NCBI GenBank assembly: GCA_046328115.1
Contig: JAXLXE010000003.1
Location: 372,001-436,000, forward strand
Direction of reading: 5' to 3'
DNA: 64,000 bases
DNA from: JAXLXE01 sp046328115
GTDB taxonomy: Bacteria > Chloroflexota > UBA6077 > JACCZL01
The position numbers and the translations under genes were made by a program. This document shows, in pieces, positions 41,541 through 50,527 of the stretch. The stretch's first letter is position 1; each line of letters begins with the position of its first letter. Under the pieces are notes generated by a model. That model saw only the letters and a program-made list of their open reading frames with translations. It was not told where the DNA came from and made no database searches.

Positions 41541-43190
41541 ATGATCGTTGCCCGGCGCGTCTACCTGTACGTCATCGCGTACGCGGCGCTGGTCATGTTC
41601 AGCAGCGGCCTGATTGGCCTCATCCAGATCTGGCTGGACTGGCTCGCGCGTTCGCTCGCAGGAGCGGAGGCGGTCTCACTCAGCATCCGTGGCTCCATCA
41701 GCCTGTTCGGCGCGCTCGCGTTGATCGGCCTCCCAACCTGGCTGGCCCACTGGTGGCTCTCCCAGCGCGCGGCCGTCCGGAACGAGTCTGGCGAGCGGAC
41801 CTCCGCCATCCGGGCACTCTTTCTGTACTTCACACTCTTCTTCGGCGCGGTCACCATCTTCACGTGCGTGTGGATGGTGCTGCGGCTGGTTCTCCGGTTT
41901 GTGTTGGACACGCAGAATGGGCGGCGGGCGACCCTTCTGGAGATGCCGTGGCCGCTGGCCATCCTCCTGGTTACGGCGCTCTTCTGGTGGTACTACCGCC
42001 GCGTGCTGCTGGAGGACCGGTCCTTCGCGGCGGAGACGGGCGCTCGCTGCACCTTGAGGCGGTGGCTGATCTACGGGCTCGCCCTGATCGGGCTGCTTGC
42101 AGCACTCAACAGCGAGCAGGCACTCATTGAGCAGGTCTGGGAGACCGTCACCACCAGATTCTCTAACGGCAAGTGGGTGCTCGCAGGCGGCTTTCAAACG
42201 CTGGCGAGCCAGGTAGCCGGCCTGACCACGGGCACTGCGCTCTGGTTCCTGGCCTGGGGTGCCTCCAGCACCTGGATGCGCGGGTCGGCTGACCTCGACG
42301 CGGAGGAGCGTTCCGTACTCCGCAAGGTATACCTGTACGTTGCGCTGTTCGTCGCGGTCTCGTGGACGGTTTGGGCCGCCGGCGGGGTGCTCTACTGGCT
42401 GCTCAGACTCACCGTGATTCCACGCGAGGCGGCTGGGGAGTCACTTCTTGATGACCTTGGCTCTGCCATTGCCACCGTGGCCGCGTTTGGGCTCTCGTGG
42501 CTGTATCACGCGCGGGTGATCCGCCAGGAGGCCGCGCGAAGCGCGGAGTGGGGCGGCCAGGCCAGCATCCGCTGGACCTACGGCTACCTTGTGGCATTCA
42601 TTGGGTTGTGCGCGTTCGCCGGCGGACTGGCTGGCGCGCTCAGCACAGTGCTGGACACGCTGGTGCAGCGTGCCACGGTGTCGGGCACCACCTGGCCGCT
42701 GGACCGCCTGTGTCTGCTAGCGACCCTGATGCTGGTGGGCGGTCCCGTCTGGCTCATCCCCTGGCGCCCACTGATGGCGGAGGCGACAGACGCGCGCGCA
42801 GCCAGGTCCCTGAGCCGGCGGATCTACCTCTTCTTGACCTTTGCCGGGTCCGTGCTGAGCATCCTGGGAGCGGGGGCGTACGGCGCCTACCAGCTACTGC
42901 GGCTCATGCTCGGCGAACAGTGGACGGTCCGCCAGACCACAGATGCCATCGTCGCGCTCTCCATCGTGGGGGTGGCCGCCCTCTTCCTCGCCTATCACCT
43001 GCGGGTGTACCTGGCGGACGGCCGAGCCCGCGCCGCCGCGACCCCGGCCGAGCCGCCGCGGACCTTTGAGACCACCCTCACGCTCATCGCCCCGACCCAG
43101 GCATTGATCGAGGCCGCGCGCGAGTCACTGACGGCGGCGCTGCCCACGGGAGTGGAGGCCGACTGGGGCGAGACCCGCAGCCGTACCTGA
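41541..43190 (+). CDS. multi-pass membrane protein with six DUF5671-like repeats
   Basis: A 549-residue integral membrane protein. Six repeats of about 83-90 residues each start with a basic/aromatic motif (RRVYLYVIAYAALV, AIRALFLYFTLFFG, LRRWLIYGLALIGL, LRKVYLYVALFVAV, IRWTYGYLVAFIGL, LSRRIYLFLTFAGS), run through two or three helices and end with a W/Y-rich segment (WLAHWWLSQR, FWWYYRRVLL, LWFLAWGASS, GLSWLYHARVI, VWLIPWRPLM, FLAYHLRVYL). Odd and even repeats alternate in detail. ATG 41541 is chosen for the GGGAG site 6 bases upstream. Function unknown; the family occurs widely in Chloroflexota. Confidence 0.85.
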   Translation: MIVARRVYLYVIAYAALVMFSSGLIGLIQIWLDWLARSLAGAEAVSLSIRGSISLFGALALIGLPTWLAHWWLSQRAAVRNESGERTSAIRALFLYFTLFFGAVTIFTCVWMVLRLVLRFVLDTQNGRRATLLEMPWPLAILLVTALFWWYYRRVLLEDRSFAAETGARCTLRRWLIYGLALIGLLAALNSEQALIEQVWETVTTRFSNGKWVLAGGFQTLASQVAGLTTGTALWFLAWGASSTWMRGSADLDAEERSVLRKVYLYVALFVAVSWTVWAAGGVLYWLLRLTVIPREAAGESLLDDLGSAIATVAAFGLSWLYHARVIRQEAARSAEWGGQASIRWTYGYLVAFIGLCAFAGGLAGALSTVLDTLVQRATVSGTTWPLDRLCLLATLMLVGGPVWLIPWRPLMAEATDARAARSLSRRIYLFLTFAGSVLSILGAGAYGAYQLLRLMLGEQWTVRQTTDAIVALSIVGVAALFLAYHLRVYLADGRARAAATPAEPPRTFETTLTLIAPTQALIEAARESLTAALPTGVEADWGETRSRT

Positions 43191-43205
43191 GCGCGGCCGC
43201 GGACC

Positions 43206-44060
43206 CTAACGCAGCAGCCGCGACATCCGGCGATCCGCAAACAACTTGCCGTCCGTCTGGCAGGACGGGCAATACGTCGTTGTGCGCTCGCCCTTCCAGA
43301 TGTCTGCCAGCGTCTCACCACACGTGGGGCACGGCTGACCGCCTCTACCGTGGATGCGCAGGTACGGGCGGCGATCTGGCTTGAGCTGCGTCAGGTAGTT
43401 GTCCTTCGCCGCGGCCGCGATCCCGCGGCCGATCTGCTCCGCCAGCGCCACGCGTAGCTGCTCGGACTGATCGAGGGTCAGGCGGGACGTGAGCAGCAGC
43501 GGGGAAAGGCGTGCCGCGTGGAGGACCTCATCCGCCCACGCGTTTCCCAGGCCGGCCAGCGTGCGCTGGTCCACCAGGGCCGGCTTGAGCTGGCGATTCT
43601 CGAAACGCAGCGCGGCCAGGAGCGCCACCGCGTCCAGCGAGTCGGCCAGGAGATCCGGTCCCAGGTAAGACACCAACCCGGTGCCGTCGCCGCGCACCAG
43701 GTGGATCGCACTCTGCTTGCGCGAGCCAATCTCCGAGACGCGCAGATCGCCCACGGCAGCCAGGCCCAGGATCGCCGCGTCCGAACGGGACGGGCCGGTC
43801 TGGCCGTTGGTCAGGCGCAGGCGACCGCCGGTCATCAAGTGGACAGCCAGGCACAGGTCCTCGCCGCCCCCAAGAGCCAGCAATAGCCACTTCCCCCGCC
43901 GCCCAACCTGCTGGAACGTGCGTCCGACCACGTCCGTGAACGGCGGACTGAACGTCTTCAGAATCGCGGGCGAACGTACCAGAGCGGTCGACACGGTGTG
44001 ACCGACGAGATCGCTATCCAGCGTGAGCCGGAGCGCCTCGACCTCTGGAAGCTCAGGCAT
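43206..44060 (-). CDS. Fpg/Nei-family DNA glycosylase/AP lyase
   Basis: Removes oxidised bases such as 8-oxoguanine or oxidised pyrimidines. 284 aa from ATG 44060, which gives the obligatory MPELPEVE start (Pro2 nucleophile, Glu3). Other features are GRRGKWLLL (Lys), MTGGRLRL, the helix-two-turn-helix GLGNAWADEVLHAARLSP and a C-terminal zinc finger CPTCG ... CPSCQ. The KDNYLTQLKPDRRPYLRIHGRGGQPCP segment is closer to Nei-like actinobacterial enzymes than to canonical MutM, so the base specificity is open. Convergent with the six-repeat membrane protein (15-base gap). Confidence 0.88.
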   Translation of the reverse strand: MPELPEVEALRLTLDSDLVGHTVSTALVRSPAILKTFSPPFTDVVGRTFQQVGRRGKWLLLALGGGEDLCLAVHLMTGGRLRLTNGQTGPSRSDAAILGLAAVGDLRVSEIGSRKQSAIHLVRGDGTGLVSYLGPDLLADSLDAVALLAALRFENRQLKPALVDQRTLAGLGNAWADEVLHAARLSPLLLTSRLTLDQSEQLRVALAEQIGRGIAAAAKDNYLTQLKPDRRPYLRIHGRGGQPCPTCGETLADIWKGERTTTYCPSCQTDGKLFADRRMSRLLR

Positions 44061-44099
44061 ACCCACGATGGTACGCCCAGAGCCCCTCGGCGCGCGCGG

Positions 44100-45212
44100 C
44101 TAGCCGAGCTGCTCCCGCATCTGCAGGTACCTCATCACGTCACCGCGGCTCAGCATGCCCACCAGGAAGCCATCTTCGATCACCAAGAGCTGGTTCACGT
44201 TGTGCTCCACCAGAGCGCGCAGCGCGGCATGAACGTCCCGATCCGGCGAGACAATGCGCAGGCCGGTGCGGGTCATGATGGCACCAACGGTGTCCTGGTC
44301 CCAACGCTCGCGCGGCAGCCGCTTCACATCCGTGAGCGAGACGATCCCGGCAATGTCGCCATTGCGGATCACTGGGAAGGCCCGCGTGCCGTGTTTCAAC
44401 AGATGGTCCTCCACCAGCTCGCGGACGGTGACGGCCGGCGAGATGGTGGGGGGATTGCGCTGCATGATCTCCGAGACCGTGACGCCACTGGTGATCTCTC
44501 GCAGCTCAGACTCGCGCCTGGTTGCGCCGGCCGCGCTGTTCAGGAACCAGCCGATGAGCCCAATCCAGAGCCCGCCAAAGACGTTGCCGTCCAGCACCTC
44601 GCTGAAGCCGTATGCGATGAACAAGAGCGCCACGGTCTGGCCCACGTAGCTAGCGATCCGTGTGGAGCGCGCCATGCTCTGCGTCCAGCCCCAGACCGCC
44701 GCGCGGAGCACGCGCCCGCCGTCAAGCGGGAACCCGGGCAACAAGTTGAACAGGCCCAGCACCGCGTTCACCAAGGTCAGATAGTTCAGGAGCGCGTCCA
44801 GCGGACTGCCAGTGTCTGGAACTGCCAGGTCTATGAGCCAGGCCAGCCCTGCCACCGCGAAGCTGGCGAACGGCCCCACCACCGCGATGAGGAACTCGTC
44901 CCGAGCGTTGCGCGACTCGTCCCGAATGTTGGCGACACCGCCAAAGATGAACAGCGTGATGCTCTCCACTGTCAGCCCACGGGCCAGCGCCACCGCCGCA
45001 TGGCACAGCTCATGCGCCAGGACGGAGACGAACAACAACAACGCCGACGCGATACCGGTGATCCAATAGCTGGACGCCGCCCAGCCCGGGTAGTTCACCG
45101 GGAAGTACCCCCGCGCCAGCGACCACGAGATGAGCGCCCAGGCCAGCAGCCACGTGTAGTGGAGGCCAATGCGCACGCCGAGGATACGGCCGAGGGTGAA
45201 CGAGCTCTCCAC
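44100..45212 (-). CDS. site-2 protease-family (M50) membrane metalloprotease with CBS pair
   Basis: A 370-residue intramembrane zinc protease. Zinc ligands are His67-Glu68 and His71 (HELCH), with the third ligand Asp in LLPGFPLDGGRVLRA (about 167). Four to six membrane helices span 10-230, and two CBS domains (VSEIMQRNPPTISPAVTVRELVEDHLLKHGTRAFPVI and VGAIMTRTGLRIVSPDRDVHAALRALVEHNVNQLLVI) fill the C-terminus, probably sensing adenine nucleotides. GTG 45212 has GGGAG upstream. Such proteases cleave transmembrane anti-sigma factors or signal peptides; the substrate is unknown. Confidence 0.92.
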   Translation of the reverse strand: MESSFTLGRILGVRIGLHYTWLLAWALISWSLARGYFPVNYPGWAASSYWITGIASALLLFVSVLAHELCHAAVALARGLTVESITLFIFGGVANIRDESRNARDEFLIAVVGPFASFAVAGLAWLIDLAVPDTGSPLDALLNYLTLVNAVLGLFNLLPGFPLDGGRVLRAAVWGWTQSMARSTRIASYVGQTVALLFIAYGFSEVLDGNVFGGLWIGLIGWFLNSAAGATRRESELREITSGVTVSEIMQRNPPTISPAVTVRELVEDHLLKHGTRAFPVIRNGDIAGIVSLTDVKRLPRERWDQDTVGAIMTRTGLRIVSPDRDVHAALRALVEHNVNQLLVIEDGFLVGMLSRGDVMRYLQMREQLG

Positions 45213-45300
45213 AGGATCTCCCAGCGCGTTGGCTTTCCACAAGGAGTTTCGTTCAATCCACCGGCGGCGCGCCAGACGCCCGCGCCCCACCGCCGGCTCA

Positions 45301-45329
45301 TTGACGGTATGCGGGGCCGCGCCTATACT
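45301..45329 (+). promoter_or_regulatory. promoter of the family-5 solute-binding protein gene
   Basis: TTGACG (45301-45306), exactly 17 bases, TATACT (45324-45329); predicted start near 45337, leaving a leader of about 95 bases before the ATG at 45431. One of the clearest sigma-70-type promoters in the window. Confidence 0.65.
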
Positions 45330-45430
45330 GGCCTCGCCTCCAGGGGGAGCCCAGGGGCGGTTGCGCAACCGAGGTGGGGTGCGCGCACCGTGCAGCAAGT
45401 CGCGCAGTGGCGACGTGTGAGGAGAATGCC

Positions 45431-47653
45431 ATGGACGTGCGAGACGAAGTGGTTTCGGGCCCGGTGGACCAGCCCGCGCGATTGACGCGGCGCAATCTGG
45501 TGAAACTGGGGCTGGGAGCCTTCGCCGCGGTACCGCTTGCCGCCGCGTGCGGTCAACAGACGCCAGCCCCCGCCCCCACGGCGGCACCCGCGAAGCCAGC
45601 GGAGGCCCCGAAGCCGGCCGAGGCGCCGAAGCCGGCGGAAGCAGCCAAGCCAGCCGAGGCAGCAAAGCCAGCGGCGCCCGCGCCAGCCGAGAAACCCGCC
45701 GCGGCGGCGGGCGGCGCGGCCCAGAAGCCCGGCCTTCAGCTTATCGGCAAGCTCGAGGGGCCTACCGTCATCACGGACCAGGCCCAGTTCCCCAAGACCT
45801 TCAAGGAGGCGCCGCAGCTCGCTGAACTGGTCAAGTCCGGCAAGCTGCCGCCTGTCCAGGAGCGAATTGGCCAGGATCCGCTGGTGATCAAGCCGCTCAA
45901 GGAGATCGGGAAGTACGGCGGCACCTGGCGCCGCGGCTTTACCGGCCCGTTCGACACCTCAAATGGACACCGCGCCGCCCAGAACGACAAGCTGCTGTTC
46001 TTCGACTACACGGGCCAGAAGCTGGTGCCAAACATCGCGCGCGGCTGGGAGGTGAGCCCGGACGGGAAGGTCACCACCATCCTGCTGCGCCGGGGCATGA
46101 AGTGGAGCGACGGCGCGCCGTTCACCGCGGACGACTTCATGTTCTGGTACGAGGAGGTCTACCAGAACAAGGAGTTGAACCCGGTCCCGCTGGCCGTGAT
46201 GTTCATCAACGGGAAGCCGATTTCCATGGAGAAGGTGGACGCCTCCACCGTGAAGATCGTGGCGCCGGAGCCCTACTACAGCTTTCCCACCGTCATGGCC
46301 GCCATCCTTGGCTTCGGGCACCACGCGCGGTTCGGCCGCGACGCGCGCGGTGGGTTCATCCCCGCGCACTACATGAAGCAGTTCCACCCCAAATTCACGC
46401 CCAAGGAGAAGCTGGACCAGGTGGTCGCAGAGGCCAAGGTGGACAACTGGGTTGCCTTGTTCAAGCTCAAGAACGACTCAACCCGAAATCCGGATCTGCC
46501 GGTCGTCACGCCCTGGAAGACCACCTCTCCGCTCACCACGCCAAACTTCATCCTGGAGCGAAACCCGTACAGCATCTGGGTGGACACCGAGGGAAATCAG
46601 CTTCCCTACATCGACAAGGTCCAGATGACCCTGGGTGAGAACCTCGAGGTGATCAACCTGCGCGCCATCGCCGGCGAATACGACGAGCAGGCCCGCCACA
46701 TCGACATCAGCAAGCTCCCGGTACTGCTCGAGAACCAGCAGAAGGGCGGCTACAAAGTCTATCTGGACCCCTCGGCTCAAGGATCAGATGTGGGCCTGTT
46801 CGTGAACCAGGCGTTTGACAAGGATCCCGAGATCGCCAAGTACCTCACAAACCGCGAGTTCCGGATCGCGCTTTCGCAAGGCATCGACCGCGACCAGATC
46901 AACGAGACGTTCGCCCTCGGGCTGGGTCAAGTCGGCTCCGCCGCGCCGGCAGACGACAACATCGCGTTCCCAGGCGCTGAGTTTCGAAAGCTCCACTCCA
47001 CGCTGGACGTAAATAAGGCCAACGAGCTTCTGGACAAGATTGGTCTCACCAAGAAGGACTCGGAAGGCTACCGGCTGCGTGCGGACGGCCAGCGGCTCAG
47101 GATCGAGATGATCACCTACGTGGGCTTCCTGCCCTTCACGCAGATCGCGGAGATGATCAAGACCCAGTGGAAGAAGATCGGCATCTGGGGCGACATCTCC
47201 GAGCTCGAGCGAGGCCTCGCAACACGCAAGGTCATCGGCAACGAGCACCAGATCTTCTTCGAGACCCAGTGGGGCGCCGACAACCTCTGGGGCCACAACG
47301 TGCAGTTCTTCCCCTTCGACAACCAGAGCCCCCTTGGCCCGCCATTCGGCATCTGGTTCTCCAGCGCCGGCGCCCAGGGCAAGGAACCGCCAGCACGAAT
47401 GAAGGAAGTCATGCAGATGTGGCGCAAGGGCGCCGGCGTGCCGGACGCGGAGCGCGTGGCCATCGCCAAGGACATGTGGAAGATCGTCCTGGACGAGGTC
47501 TGGAACATCAACGTCGTGGCGAACTCGCCTGCCTCCCAGGGCATCCGCGTAGCCAAAACCAGCCTTGGCAACATCCCCGAGCGGATGTGGAACAGTGCGG
47601 TGAGCGACAACCCGATGATCGCGCACCCGGAGACCTACTTCTACAAGAGCTAA
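45431..47653 (+). CDS. family-5 extracellular solute-binding lipoprotein (peptide-type ABC), orphan
   Basis: A 740-residue substrate-binding protein of the DppA/OppA class, larger than usual (500-600). TRRNLVKLGLGAFAAVPLAAAC is a Tat-like/lipoprotein signal with lipobox LAAAC. A low-complexity Ala/Pro/Lys linker (18-base DNA repeat at 45593-45682) precedes an N-terminal module (LQLIGKLEGP) and the SBP fold (GGTWRRGFTGPFDTSNG, LRRGMKWSDGAPFTADDFMFWYEEVY, LNLRAIAGEYDEQARHIDI). GAGGAG precedes ATG 45431. No permease or ATPase is next to it. A paralogue lies at 53692-55911. Confidence 0.9.
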   Translation: MDVRDEVVSGPVDQPARLTRRNLVKLGLGAFAAVPLAAACGQQTPAPAPTAAPAKPAEAPKPAEAPKPAEAAKPAEAAKPAAPAPAEKPAAAAGGAAQKPGLQLIGKLEGPTVITDQAQFPKTFKEAPQLAELVKSGKLPPVQERIGQDPLVIKPLKEIGKYGGTWRRGFTGPFDTSNGHRAAQNDKLLFFDYTGQKLVPNIARGWEVSPDGKVTTILLRRGMKWSDGAPFTADDFMFWYEEVYQNKELNPVPLAVMFINGKPISMEKVDASTVKIVAPEPYYSFPTVMAAILGFGHHARFGRDARGGFIPAHYMKQFHPKFTPKEKLDQVVAEAKVDNWVALFKLKNDSTRNPDLPVVTPWKTTSPLTTPNFILERNPYSIWVDTEGNQLPYIDKVQMTLGENLEVINLRAIAGEYDEQARHIDISKLPVLLENQQKGGYKVYLDPSAQGSDVGLFVNQAFDKDPEIAKYLTNREFRIALSQGIDRDQINETFALGLGQVGSAAPADDNIAFPGAEFRKLHSTLDVNKANELLDKIGLTKKDSEGYRLRADGQRLRIEMITYVGFLPFTQIAEMIKTQWKKIGIWGDISELERGLATRKVIGNEHQIFFETQWGADNLWGHNVQFFPFDNQSPLGPPFGIWFSSAGAQGKEPPARMKEVMQMWRKGAGVPDAERVAIAKDMWKIVLDEVWNINVVANSPASQGIRVAKTSLGNIPERMWNSAVSDNPMIAHPETYFYKS
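45593..45682 (+). repeat. five 18-base tandem repeats coding for K-P-A-E-A-P units
   Basis: Units start at 45593, 45611, 45629, 45647 and 45665, each beginning AAGCC and coding KPAEAP/KPAEAA. Differences are mostly at third positions (ccg/cca, gcc/gca), so the repeats are not recent duplicates and the array is under protein-level constraint or has aged. They form the linker between the lipoprotein anchor and the binding domain. Confidence 0.85.
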
Positions 47654-47673
47654 GTACGTCCTTCAGAGGATCC

Positions 47674-47707
47674 GCGGCGCCGTCCTGGAGCTCCGGGACG
47701 GCGCCGC
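47674..47707 (+). terminator. terminator hairpin after the solute-binding protein gene
   Basis: GCGGCGCCGTCC (47674-47685) pairs perfectly with GGACGGCGCCGC (47696-47707), a 12-bp stem with a 10-base loop that itself contains GGAGCTCC. The following TTGGTCT is a weak T-tract, so termination may be Rho-assisted. Confidence 0.6.
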
Positions 47708-47791
47708 TTGGTCTACGTGTACCCAGCCAATCCGCCGCCGAGCCAGCCTGGGCTATCATGGCGCCACCTCGACGACAGGGAGGGATTGGCC

Positions 47792-48751
47792 ATGGCGGTC
47801 ATCATTGGTAGCGGCGACTTCAGGTACGAGGCGCTGGCAAGCTGGCAGAAGCTACCCTCGGGCGTGACCCTCACGGAGACACCGGGCGTCGCGGTGGACT
47901 CCAAGGATCGCGTGTACGCGATGACGCGAAACACCAGTCACCCCATCATGGTGTTCGACGCGGATGGGAATTTCCTGTCGTCCTTCGGTCAGGGCGTCTT
48001 CAGCGAGCGGACCCACGGCATCCTGGTGGGCCCGGATGACTCAATCTACTGCGCGGATGACGGCACCCACACCATCACCAAGTTCACGCCGGAGGGCAAG
48101 CTGTTGCTGACCATCGGCACCCGCAATCAGCCCTCACCGCGCTGGAGCGGTAAGCCCTTCAGCCGGCCCACCCACGCGGCCGTCTCGCCGAACACCGGCC
48201 ACCTGTTCATCAGCGATGGATACGGCAACAGCCGGATCCACAAGTACACCGCGGACGGCCAGTACGTGCTCTCCTGGGGCGAGCCGGGCATAGACGCCGG
48301 CCAGTTCATCCGTCCCCATAACATCGCCGTGGGCGCCCAGGGCGGCGCAGACCGGGTGTACGTGGCGGACCGGGAATGCCACCGCGTGCAGGTGTTTGAC
48401 GCGGAAGGCAAGTTCATCACCATGTTCAGCAACATCCACCGACCAGACGGCATGTGCATCGGGCCGGATGGGAACATCTACATCGGCGAGCTCAATGGCA
48501 TGCCCGGCGTGGACGACGCACCGGGGCTGGGCCACCGGGTGAGCATCGTGAGCCCGGAGGGGAAGCTGCTGGCGCGCTTTGGGGATCCCCAGGAAGGCGA
48601 GGGTCCCGGCCAGTTCATCGCCCCGCACGGCATCGCCGTGGACTCAAAGGGAGACATCTACGTGGGTGAGGTGTCTTACACCATCCGCGGCAGCAAGCTG
48701 AACCCGCCGCGCGAGCTCAAGAGCCTGTCCAAGCTCAAGCGCCTGCGCTAG
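47792..48751 (+). CDS. NHL-repeat beta-propeller protein
   Basis: A 319-residue six-bladed propeller with NHL repeats: GVAVDSKDRVYAMT, GILVGPDDSIYCADDGTHTITKFTPEGKLL, HAAVSPNTGHLFISDGYGNSRIHKYTADGQYV, HNIAVGAQGGADRVYVADRECHRVQVFDAEGKF, GMCIGPDGNIYIGELNG and HGIAVDSKGDIYVGEVSY. The pattern resembles peptidylglycine amidating-lyase-like and teneurin-type NHL proteins; no catalytic motif is assignable. It has no signal peptide at ATG 47792, which has GGGAGG upstream. Its last 17 bases overlap the convergent next gene. Confidence 0.85.
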   Translation: MAVIIGSGDFRYEALASWQKLPSGVTLTETPGVAVDSKDRVYAMTRNTSHPIMVFDADGNFLSSFGQGVFSERTHGILVGPDDSIYCADDGTHTITKFTPEGKLLLTIGTRNQPSPRWSGKPFSRPTHAAVSPNTGHLFISDGYGNSRIHKYTADGQYVLSWGEPGIDAGQFIRPHNIAVGAQGGADRVYVADRECHRVQVFDAEGKFITMFSNIHRPDGMCIGPDGNIYIGELNGMPGVDDAPGLGHRVSIVSPEGKLLARFGDPQEGEGPGQFIAPHGIAVDSKGDIYVGEVSYTIRGSKLNPPRELKSLSKLKRLR

Positions 48752-49526
48752 TTACCTCACCGGCGTCGCGCAGCACGCCCAGTGGGTCCAGGCCCTGCGC
48801 CCGGACCCACTGGGCGGCAAAGCCAAACCCCGCCCAGGGCACGACACCGAGCTGAGGGTACCCAACCCTCGCCGCGGCCTCGTCGCCGTACAGGCACGTG
48901 AAGACGCGTGGATAGTCGGTGCTCTCCAGAGACGCCTCAATGACAGCACGCGAGGCCCGCCAGCCCTCGTTGAAGACCGGCCAGCCAGCGAAGACCGCGG
49001 CCAACCCCTCCTGTCTCAGACGCCCGGCCAGCGTGTCCGCCGTTCCAAAGAGGGACCAGTAGACGGCCCGGTACGCGGCCGCCAGGATGCCGCCCCGGAT
49101 CGCCGCCAGGTCCGGCTCGTCGCTCACCCACAGCAGCAGGGTGGCAACGCCATAGCGCCACTCGCTGCGACGGGGCTGCGGGAAGCGGTACATCGCGTCG
49201 GTCGTGAAGCGATTGGTCCAGCCGCCGGCCACGTCGTCGGCCACAACCAGCCCCATCGTGTACTCGCCGGGGAGATCACTGAGCCGGCTGCTCGCCTCGG
49301 CCACCGCCTCGGCCGCCGCGTCCTCCGCGCCCATGCCCAGCAGTTGATCCAGTCGCGCGGCCACGTGCTCGCGCGACATCGGATTGAACTGGCCAATCGG
49401 CCGCGCCACGCCGTCTGCCGCCCCGGTGAGCGTGTTGAGGTAGACCTGGAAACGCTCGTACCCACGTGGCACGTCCAGCAGGTCGCGCTGGATCTTGAGG
49501 AGCGGGGTGTGCTGGAGACGGGCCAC
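48735..49526 (-). CDS. conserved-looking protein of unknown function, 263 aa
   Basis: Not recognised. From GTG 49526: LLKIQRDLLDVPRGYERFQVYLNTLTGA, GQFNPMSREHVAARLDQLLGMGAEDAAAEAVAEASSRL, MGLVVADDVAGGWTNRFTTDAMYRFPQP, WRYGVATLLLWVSDEP, AGWPVFNEGWRASRAVIEASLESTDYPRVFTCLYGDEAAARVGYPQLGVVPWAGFGFAAQWVRAQG. The protein is soluble with no Cys-rich or nucleotide motif. It lies 59 bases after the F420-type oxidoreductase gene on the same strand, and so may be in its operon with GH31. Codon bias and long uninterrupted frame support it; no strong ribosome site. Confidence 0.6.
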   Translation of the reverse strand: MARLQHTPLLKIQRDLLDVPRGYERFQVYLNTLTGAADGVARPIGQFNPMSREHVAARLDQLLGMGAEDAAAEAVAEASSRLSDLPGEYTMGLVVADDVAGGWTNRFTTDAMYRFPQPRRSEWRYGVATLLLWVSDEPDLAAIRGGILAAAYRAVYWSLFGTADTLAGRLRQEGLAAVFAGWPVFNEGWRASRAVIEASLESTDYPRVFTCLYGDEAAARVGYPQLGVVPWAGFGFAAQWVRAQGLDPLGVLRDAGEVTSAGA

Positions 49527-49585
49527 ACCGCCAATTTTGGACCGACGGGATACCGTCCGCCAACGGTGTGGGAGTCGGGACGGTG

Positions 49586-50476
49586 CTATGTCGCGTGCGG
49601 ACGGACCTCCCGTGTGAACCGCTCCTGATTCCGCAGCCAGTCCTCCGCGGTGAGATCCGGCGGCACCGCGAAGTCCAGCGCCACCTCGGTGACGCCCATC
49701 TCCGCGCACGCCTCGAGATCCTCGATGATCTGGCGCGGCGTGCCCTCGAACGGCTGGCGCGGCGATGACGGAGTGTCAGTGAAGCGCACGTCTCGACGGT
49801 AGTAGACCGGGGGCGTGCCTGGACGGCCGGCCTCCGTCCAGCGCAGGTGTAGCTCGGCGATCCAGCCCCGCAGCTCATCCAGCGGGATCACATCCGGGTA
49901 CCAGGCGTCACCCAACGCCACGGTGCGGCGGATGCCGATGCGACCGTGGCCGCCCACCAGGATCGGTGGGTGCGGCCGCTGAACCGGCTTGGGCCAGAAG
50001 CTCACATCCTGGAACGAGACCGTGGGCCCCGCAAATCGCGGCGCCTCCTTGGTCCACAGCTCAACGATCGCCTGCAAGTACTCATCCGTGATGGCGCCAC
50101 GCCGCGGGAAGTCCGCGCCGACGGCCGCGAACTCCTCCGCCTGGTACCCCACGCCGATGCCGAAGAGCAGCCGTCCCCCCGTCATCACATCGATAGTGGC
50201 AAGCTGCTTGGCCGTGACCACGGGATGGCGATACGGCAGGACCAGCACACTGAAGCCTATCTTCGGCGTGGGAGCCACCGCGGCCACGAAACCGGCCAGC
50301 GCCAGCGGCTCGAAGAAGATCCGTCGGTGCTGCTGTTCCGGCGAGCTTGGCGGGGCAATGTGGTCGTTCAGCCAGATCGTGTCGTAGCCACCGTCCTCAG
50401 CCCGCCGGGCCGCCTCAAGGATCAGCTCACGAGTGGCCAGCGGCCGGTGGTGCGGCAGGCAGAATCCGTAGCGCAT
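49586..50476 (-). CDS. F420-dependent-type LLM oxidoreductase (TIGR03619-like)
   Basis: A 296-residue luciferase-fold oxidoreductase. MRYGFCLPHHRPLATRELILEAARRAEDGGYDTIWLNDHIAPPSSP, KIGFSVLVLPYRHPVVTAKQLATIDVMTGGRLLFGIGVGYQAEEFAAVG and PPILVGGHGRIGIRRTVALGDAWYPD are the signatures of the F420-dependent TIGR03619 group. The F420 cofactor is assumed from family, since FMN enzymes share much of this pattern. ATG 50476; it follows GH31 by 51 bases. Role unknown, perhaps oxidation of a sugar or lipid product from its neighbour. Confidence 0.85.
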   Translation of the reverse strand: MRYGFCLPHHRPLATRELILEAARRAEDGGYDTIWLNDHIAPPSSPEQQHRRIFFEPLALAGFVAAVAPTPKIGFSVLVLPYRHPVVTAKQLATIDVMTGGRLLFGIGVGYQAEEFAAVGADFPRRGAITDEYLQAIVELWTKEAPRFAGPTVSFQDVSFWPKPVQRPHPPILVGGHGRIGIRRTVALGDAWYPDVIPLDELRGWIAELHLRWTEAGRPGTPPVYYRRDVRFTDTPSSPRQPFEGTPRQIIEDLEACAEMGVTEVALDFAVPPDLTAEDWLRNQERFTREVRPHAT

Positions 50477-50527
50477 AGTGTCTTCCTGACTGGGTCCTCC
50501 CCAGGATCCCGAACCGGGCTCGTATCG

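Noticed and set aside
43998..45485. Plus-strand reading frame of 495 codons opposite the site-2 protease
   Set aside because: Mirror of the M50/CBS coding sequence; composition (His, Arg, Gln rich) is that of a GC-rich antisense frame.
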